Assembly: GCF_900105385.1 (NCBI RefSeq)
Contig: NZ_LT629772.1
Location: 4,836,001-4,900,000 of the forward strand
Direction: 5' to 3'
Origin: Microlunatus soli
Lineage (GTDB): Bacteria > Actinomycetota > Actinomycetes > Propionibacteriales > Propionibacteriaceae
Length of the DNA: 64,000 bases
Part shown: positions 59,395 to 64,000 of the stretch, piece by piece
Numbering within the stretch: position 1 is the stretch's first letter
How the letters are laid out: each line of letters opens with the position of its first letter
Position numbers and translations under genes: made by a program
The notes under the pieces: generated by a model
The model's database searches: none
Told to the model about the DNA's origin: nothing
The model's input: the letters and a program-made list of their open reading frames with translations, nothing else

Positions 59395-59703
59395 GTGTAC
59401 GCGATCGTGCGGAGTGGTGGCCGCCAGCACAAGGTCGCCGTCGGTGATGTCATCGAGATCGACAAGATCGACGACGAGGCGGGCGCGAGCGTTGCGCTGA
59501 AGCCGCTGCTGCTTGTCGACGGCGAGACCGTCACCAGCGACAAGACCAAGCTCGATGCTGCATCGGTGACGGCCGAGGTCGTCGGCGGCACCAAGGGCCC
59601 GAAGATCAAGATCATCAAGTTCAAGAACAAGACCGGATACCGCAAGCGCCAGGGGCATCGTCAGAAGTACACCCAGGTCAAGGTCACCGGGATCGAGAGC
59701 TGA
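59395..59703 (+). CDS. rplU: 50S ribosomal protein L21
   Basis: Ribosomal protein of 102 residues starting with GTG 59395 ([20 protein letters not shown] in the first 20 codons). The end [13 protein letters not shown] is the rRNA-binding signature. The GTG is preferred over the ATG at 59353 because family members begin with YAIV. First gene of rplU-rpmA, 10 bp before rpmA. Confidence 0.97.
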   Translation: MYAIVRSGGRQHKVAVGDVIEIDKIDDEAGASVALKPLLLVDGETVTSDKTKLDAASVTAEVVGGTKGPKIKIIKFKNKTGYRKRQGHRQKYTQVKVTGIES

Positions 59704-59713
59704 GGTAGGCGAG

Positions 59714-59995
59714 ATGGCACACAAGAAGGGCGCGTCCTCGACCCGTAACGGTCGTGACTCCAATTCCCAGCGGCTCGGTGTGAAGCGGTTCGGCGGCCAG
59801 CAGGTCAACGCCGGCGAGATCATCATCCGCCAGCGCGGCACCCACTTCCACCCGGGCGACGGCGTCGGCCGCGGTGGCGACGACACCCTGTTCGCTCTGG
59901 TCCCGGGCGCGGTGCAGTTCGGCACCAAGCGCGGTCGCCGAGTGATCAACATCGTCGCCGACCAGCCAGCCGAGGCCGTGGCCGCGGCTGAATGA
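59714..59995 (+). CDS. rpmA: 50S ribosomal protein L27
   Basis: Ribosomal protein of 93 residues. The N-terminal [20 protein letters not shown] reaches the peptidyl transferase centre and is intact; [20 protein letters not shown] is the family signature. No N-terminal leader that would need protease processing (as in Firmicutes) is present. Followed by a terminator, so obgE starts from its own promoter. Confidence 0.98.
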   Translation: MAHKKGASSTRNGRDSNSQRLGVKRFGGQQVNAGEIIIRQRGTHFHPGDGVGRGGDDTLFALVPGAVQFGTKRGRRVINIVADQPAEAVAAAE

Positions 59996-60021
59996 GCTGG
60001 TAGTTCCAGCAAGATTTTTCG

Positions 60022-60065
60022 CAGGGGTGGCCCGGACTTCGTGTCGGGGCCACCCCTGTTTCTTG
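60022..60065 (+). terminator. rplU-rpmA terminator
   Basis: A 12-bp stem (60022-60033 with 60047-60058), a loop with a small inner GAC/GTC pairing, then TTTCTTG. Confidence 0.8.
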
Positions 60066-60106
60066 TATCCGAGTAGTTCACGATCTGATCAGAGAGACGG
60101 TGCGGA

Positions 60107-61582
60107 ATGGCGATTCCCAGTTTCGTCGACACCGTCACCCTGCAGGTGGCCGGCGGCAAGGGCGGCAACGGGTGCGCCTCGGTGCACCGGGAGAAGTTCA
60201 AGCCGCTGGGCGGCCCGGACGGCGGCAACGGCGGCCACGGCGGTTCGGTGGTGCTGGAGGTCGATCCCGGTCTGACGACGTTGGTGGAGTATCACCGGCA
60301 GTCCCGTCGGGTCGCCACCAATGGCCAGCCGGGCAAGGGTGATCACCAGAACGGCGCCGTCGGCGAGGACATCGTGCTGACGGTCCCGGAGGGCACCACG
60401 GTCACCGACGCCGGAAGCGGCGAGGTGCTGGCCGACCTGACCGGGGCCGGCAGCCGATTGGTGATCGCCGAGGGCGGGCGCGGCGGTCTGGGCAATGCGG
60501 CGTTGGCTTCCGCGGCGCGGAAGGCGCCCGGCTTCGCCCTGCTCGGCGAGGAGGGTGAGGCCCGCACCGTCCGGCTGGAGTTGAAGGTCGTCGCCGACAT
60601 CGGCCTGGTCGGATTTCCCAGCGCCGGCAAGTCGTCCCTGATTGCGGCGATCTCCAGGGCCCGGCCGAAGATCGCGGATTACCCGTTCACCACCCTGGTG
60701 CCCAATCTCGGTGTGGTGGTGGCCGGCGAGACCACCTTCACCGTCGCCGACGTACCGGGTTTGATCGAAGGCGCCAGCGACGGCCGCGGTCTCGGCCACG
60801 AGTTCCTGCGCCACATCGAACGCTGCTGGGCGATCGTGCACGTGATCGACTGTGCCACCTATGAACCGGGCCGGGACCCGATCACCGACCTGGACGTGAT
60901 CGAGCGCGAGCTCGCCGCGTACGGCGGGCTGGCGGATCGCCCGCGGATGGTCGCGCTGAACAAGATCGACATCCCCGACGCCCGGGAGCTGGCCGAGATC
61001 GTGCACGCCGATGTCGCCGAACGTGGCTGGCCGGTGTTCGACATCTCCACCAAGAGCGGTGACGGTCTGCAACAGTTGATCTTCGCCTGCGCGCAGTTGG
61101 TCGCCGACCGCCGGGCGGCGGCACCGGCGGCCGAGCCGGCCCGGATCGTGCTGCGGCCGAAGCCGGTCGGCGGTGGACCCGAATTCACCATCAAGCGCGA
61201 GGGTGAGCTGTGGCGGGTCCGTGGTGAGAAGCCCGAACGCTGGGTGCGGCAGACCGATTTCGCCAACGACGAGGCGGTCGGCTATCTGGCCGATCGGCTG
61301 AATCGGATCGGCATCGAGGTCGAGTTGCTGGAGCTCGGGGCCGTCCCCGGCGACGGAGTGGCCATCGGTGGCGAGGACGCGGTGGTTTTCGACTTCTCCC
61401 CGCAGGTGGAGGTCGGCGCGGAGATCCTCAGCCGTCGAGGCGAGGACCAGCGGCTGCTGGCCGACCGGCCGGCAGCCCAACGCCGCAAGGCCAGGGACGA
61501 GGAATACCACCGCGCCAAGGAGGCCGGTGAGCTTCAGCCCTATCGGATGTTCGGTGAGAACGACGATGATCAATCGGACTGA
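60107..61582 (+). CDS. obgE: GTPase ObgE/CgtA
   Basis: Ribosome-assembly GTPase of 491 residues: Obg glycine-rich domain (1-160, with [15 protein letters not shown]), G domain (P-loop GFPSAGKSS near residue 170, switch [20 protein letters not shown]), OCT domain (about 345-425) and an extra C-terminal tail typical of Actinobacteria. ATG 60107. It overlaps proB by 17 bp. Confidence 0.97.
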   Translation: MAIPSFVDTVTLQVAGGKGGNGCASVHREKFKPLGGPDGGNGGHGGSVVLEVDPGLTTLVEYHRQSRRVATNGQPGKGDHQNGAVGEDIVLTVPEGTTVTDAGSGEVLADLTGAGSRLVIAEGGRGGLGNAALASAARKAPGFALLGEEGEARTVRLELKVVADIGLVGFPSAGKSSLIAAISRARPKIADYPFTTLVPNLGVVVAGETTFTVADVPGLIEGASDGRGLGHEFLRHIERCWAIVHVIDCATYEPGRDPITDLDVIERELAAYGGLADRPRMVALNKIDIPDARELAEIVHADVAERGWPVFDISTKSGDGLQQLIFACAQLVADRRAAAPAAEPARIVLRPKPVGGGPEFTIKREGELWRVRGEKPERWVRQTDFANDEAVGYLADRLNRIGIEVELLELGAVPGDGVAIGGEDAVVFDFSPQVEVGAEILSRRGEDQRLLADRPAAQRRKARDEEYHRAKEAGELQPYRMFGENDDDQSD

Positions 61583-62684
61583 TCTGCTGGACGCCCGACG
61601 GATCGTGATCAAGGTCGGGTCGTCGTCGTTGACGACCGCCACCGGTGGTCTGGATCCGCGCCGGGTCGGTGATCTTGTCGACGCGCTGGTCTCGGTCCGG
61701 ACATCCGGTCGGGAGATCGTCCTGGTGTCGTCCGGTGCGATCGCGGCCGGGCTGGCACCGCTGACGTTGCGCACCCGTCCGCGCGATCTCGCCACGCAGC
61801 AGGCCGCGGCGTCGGTCGGTCAGGGCCTGCTGGTGCAGGAATACGCGAGTCGTTTCGCGGCCGCCGAGCTGACCGTCGGCCAGGTGTTGCTGACCGTAGA
61901 CGACGTGACCCGCAAGAGCCACTATCGCAACGCCTCGCAGACGTTCGCGCGGTTGCTCGAGCTCGGCGTGGTACCGATCGTGAACGAGAACGACACCGTC
62001 GCCACCCATGAGATCCGGTTCGGCGACAACGACCGGCTGGCTGCCCTGGTGGCGCATCTGGTGCACGCCGATGCGCTGCTGCTGCTCAGCGACGTCGACT
62101 CGCTCTACACGTCCAATCCGTCCCAGCCCGGAGCTCACCGGGTGCTGGAGGTGAGCGGCCCGGAGGACCTCGCCGGTATCGACGTCACCGCCGCCGGCGC
62201 CTCCGGGGTCGGCACCGGCGGAATGGCGACCAAGATCAACGCAGCCCAGATCGCCACCTCGGCAGGGATTCCGGTGGTGCTCGCGGCCGCCGACGTCGCG
62301 GCCGAGGCGTTGGCCGGCAAGCCGGTCGGCACCTACTTCCACCCGACCGGCAAACGCCGACCCTCCCGGCTGCTGTGGTTGGCGCACGCCACCGACGCCA
62401 GCGGTGAGTTGATCTTGGACGCCGGTGCCGTCGATGCCGTGCTGCGGCGCAAGGCGTCGTTGCTGCCGGCCGGTGTCACCGAGGTCCGCGGCGACTTCAG
62501 CGCCGGTGACCCGGTCAACCTGGTCGGACCGGACGGTGTGCTGATCGCCCGCGGGCTGGCCAATTACGATTCCGCGGAGCTGCCCGATCTGCTCGGACGG
62601 CACACCGACGAGCTGCTCGCCGAGCTCGGCGAGGGCTACGACCGTACGGTGGTGCATCGCGACGCGCTGATCGTCCTGGTCTGA
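61566..62684 (+). CDS. proB: Glutamate 5-kinase
   Basis: First enzyme of proline biosynthesis, phosphorylating glutamate, 372 residues from ATG 61566. [11 protein letters not shown] at residues 12-22, [18 protein letters not shown] in the middle and [11 protein letters not shown] near residue 218 are the amino-acid-kinase and glutamate sites, followed by a C-terminal PUA domain. Overlap with obgE indicates coupled translation. proA does not follow directly; an unrelated kinase gene comes next. Confidence 0.97.
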   Translation: MINRTDLLDARRIVIKVGSSSLTTATGGLDPRRVGDLVDALVSVRTSGREIVLVSSGAIAAGLAPLTLRTRPRDLATQQAAASVGQGLLVQEYASRFAAAELTVGQVLLTVDDVTRKSHYRNASQTFARLLELGVVPIVNENDTVATHEIRFGDNDRLAALVAHLVHADALLLLSDVDSLYTSNPSQPGAHRVLEVSGPEDLAGIDVTAAGASGVGTGGMATKINAAQIATSAGIPVVLAAADVAAEALAGKPVGTYFHPTGKRRPSRLLWLAHATDASGELILDAGAVDAVLRRKASLLPAGVTEVRGDFSAGDPVNLVGPDGVLIARGLANYDSAELPDLLGRHTDELLAELGEGYDRTVVHRDALIVLV

Positions 62685-62699
62685 GGCGCCGGTCCGATC

Positions 62700-63638
62700 A
62701 TGCGGTCTCACCCCGAGGACATCACCGACGAAGAGATCGCCACCGCGGTCGCCGAGCACTGGTCGATCGACGTCGACCGGATCGAGCCGGCGCTGATCGG
62801 CTTCGGCAGTCATCACTGGGTCGCCACCGATCCGTCGCAGAAGACTTGGTTCGTCACCGCGGACCGGGTGGCCGATGATCAGGTCCGCGGTCGTCGGCTG
62901 GCGGCCGCACTGCGGACCGCCTACCGGCTCCGGCACGACTGCGCTCTGGACTTCGTGGTCGCGCCGCTGGTCGGTCGTGATGATCAACTCCAGGTCGTCA
63001 CCGGCGGCTATGCCGTCGCGCTCTACCCTTATCTGGAACGATCCTGCGATGACGGCGCCGATACCGGGCAGTTGATCACGATGGTGGCCGGCATCCACGC
63101 CGCGACGTCGCGGCTCGTCGACGTCGCCCCGATCGACGACTTCGCGGTGGACGGCCGCGACATCCTGCAGGCGGCGATCGCCGATCCGGGATCGATCGGC
63201 GACACCGGCCCGTACGCCGGCGATTTCGCCGCACTCGTCGATCGGTACCGGCAGCCGATCACGGCGGCGTTCGACCGCTATGACGCGATGGTGTCGGAGA
63301 CTGCGGGGGACCGCTCGGACTGGGTGGTCACCCACGGCGAGCCGAAGCCCAACAACACGATGATCACCGCAGCCGGCCCGATGCTGATCGACTGGGACAC
63401 CGTCCGGCTCGCCCCGGCGGCCCGTGATCTGTGGATGACCGGCGGCGTCCAGGACTACACCCGATCGACCGGCCGGACGATAGTGTCAGAGGAGCTCGAC
63501 CTCTATCGGCTGCGGTGGGACCTGGAGGATCTGGGCAGCTACAGCAGCTGGTTCGCCGGCCGACACCGGCGGACCGCGGACACCGAACTCGGCTGGCAGG
63601 GCTGTGTCGCGATCTGCCGCCGGTTCGCCGGGGAATAA
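62700..63638 (+). CDS. APH-family kinase (spectinomycin phosphotransferase-like fold)
   Basis: Kinase-like protein of 312 residues with VVTHGEPKPNNTMI as Brenner motif (HGE instead of HGD) near residue 214 and LIDWDTVRLAPAARDLWM as metal motif near residue 232. This layout resembles the APH(9)/fructosamine-type branch. Substrate unknown; the change of Asp to Glu at the third motif position occurs in some relatives. It starts 15 bp after proB and may be co-transcribed. Confidence 0.88.
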   Translation: MRSHPEDITDEEIATAVAEHWSIDVDRIEPALIGFGSHHWVATDPSQKTWFVTADRVADDQVRGRRLAAALRTAYRLRHDCALDFVVAPLVGRDDQLQVVTGGYAVALYPYLERSCDDGADTGQLITMVAGIHAATSRLVDVAPIDDFAVDGRDILQAAIADPGSIGDTGPYAGDFAALVDRYRQPITAAFDRYDAMVSETAGDRSDWVVTHGEPKPNNTMITAAGPMLIDWDTVRLAPAARDLWMTGGVQDYTRSTGRTIVSEELDLYRLRWDLEDLGSYSSWFAGRHRRTADTELGWQGCVAICRRFAGE

Positions 63639-63668
63639 TCGTCGCCGACCGAGGAGTTGGCAACGGAT

Positions 63669-64000
63669 ATGAGAGCAATCGCCTACCAGGAATTCGGTTC
63701 GGCCGACGTGCTGCAGCCGACCGACCTGCCGACGCCGCACATCGGACCCGACACGCTGCTGGTCAAGGTCAAGGCCGCCGGGGTGAACCCGGTGGACTAC
63801 AAGATCAGGCAGGGTTACCTGGAGGGGCTGCTCGACGTCCGGTTCCCGGTGGTGCCCGGCTGGGATGTCGCCGGCGTCGTCGAGCAGCCGGGTCTGGACA
63901 CACCTGAATTCCAAGCCGGAGACGAGATCCTCGCCTACGCTCGGGCCGACCTCGTCTCCGGCGGCACGCTGGCCGAATACGCGGCGGTCCCGGTGCGGAC
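63669..64000 (+). CDS. NADP-dependent oxidoreductase, quinone/zinc-independent alcohol dehydrogenase family (partial)
   Basis: Begins at ATG 63669 (GAGGAG upstream) and runs off the right edge after 110 codons. MRAIAYQEFGSADVLQ, VKVKAAGVNPVDYKIRQG and VPGWDVAGVV are the N-terminal GroES-like domain of the medium-chain dehydrogenase family. No catalytic cysteine or zinc ligands appear in the visible part, so a quinone-reductase-like member is likely. 30 bp after the kinase gene. Confidence 0.85.
   Translation, partial: MRAIAYQEFGSADVLQPTDLPTPHIGPDTLLVKVKAAGVNPVDYKIRQGYLEGLLDVRFPVVPGWDVAGVVEQPGLDTPEFQAGDEILAYARADLVSGGTLAEYAAVPVR

Noticed and set aside
7626-62985. Enrichment of GATGATCA and GATCTTGAT words as a genome-wide motif
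   Set aside because: Many Asp-Asp-Gln/His strings are written GAT GAT CA-, e.g. near 7893, 9103, 19944 and 62980, but valS and mrpA use GAC CAG or GAC CAT, and TGATCA follows naturally from GTG/CTG-ATC-A. A count against codon-shuffled genes is required before claiming selection.

Overview
The window is high-GC chromosomal DNA from an actinobacterium, most likely of the Propionibacteriaceae (Microlunatus-like). The placement is an inference from the broken actinobacterial string valS, folC, DUF4233, ndk, TIGR03960, TIGR03936, rne, rplU, rpmA, obgE, proB, from an F420-type oxidoreductase and an FprA-type reductase, and from the frequency of start codons preceded by TANNNT about 7 bp upstream (leaderless transcription). 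I see no tRNA, rRNA, CRISPR array, integrase or transposase.

Layout. 1-2829 (minus): a sugar-type ABC importer, cut by the window start. 3081-5711 (minus): valS with a strong hairpin after it. 5790-6882: a DtxR-type iron box and an orphan siderophore-binding lipoprotein. 7005-9858: a large sulfatase and a small membrane protein. 9947-12671: folC, DUF4233 and an inositol-phosphatase-like gene. 12752-18874: an LLM oxidoreductase facing a tightly overlapped six-gene operon (binding protein, two permeases, ATPase, glycerophosphodiesterase, TetR regulator). 19094-21469: ndk and a DesK/DesR-like two-component pair. 21542-27568: a complete Mrp cation/proton antiporter operon (A/B fused, then C, D, E, F, G). 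27625-30515: an unrecognised protein and the TIGR03960 radical SAM gene.

30519-38264 is the most interesting block. A regulator with an FCD-like domain sits between two arms. The minus arm encodes an N-carbamoylsarcosine-amidase-like hydrolase, a nucleoside-sugar-type epimerase/dehydrogenase, a cyclic amidohydrolase (hydantoinase/dihydropyrimidinase), a RidA protein and a LysE exporter. The plus arm encodes an NCS1 permease, an SDR and a tautomerase-like protein. The parts fit import and ring-opening of a cyclic ureide (hydantoin or pyrimidine type), decarbamoylation, enamine hydrolysis and reduction. It separates TIGR03960 from TIGR03936, and its right side carries decayed genes (a truncated DUF2293 and a frameshifted DUF222/HNH protein).

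40571-45053: a flavin-binding PPOX-fold protein, TIGR03936 and rne, whose product has a roughly 460-residue low-complexity N-terminus. 45175-52871: ferredoxin reductase, small redox/regulatory genes, an ArsR-controlled CaCA-type exchanger, a kinase-like gene and a HipA-like/DUF3037 pair. 52916-55563: a second sulfatase and a GH43 enzyme with four 17-bp tandem repeats at its 3' end. 55618-59184: a fused two-half ABC exporter with one consensus and one degenerate ATP site. 59395-62684: rplU, rpmA, obgE, proB. 62700-64000: a kinase-like gene and the start of a zinc-independent alcohol dehydrogenase/quinone oxidoreductase. Accessory DNA has entered the housekeeping string at several points, and valS is inverted relative to folC.
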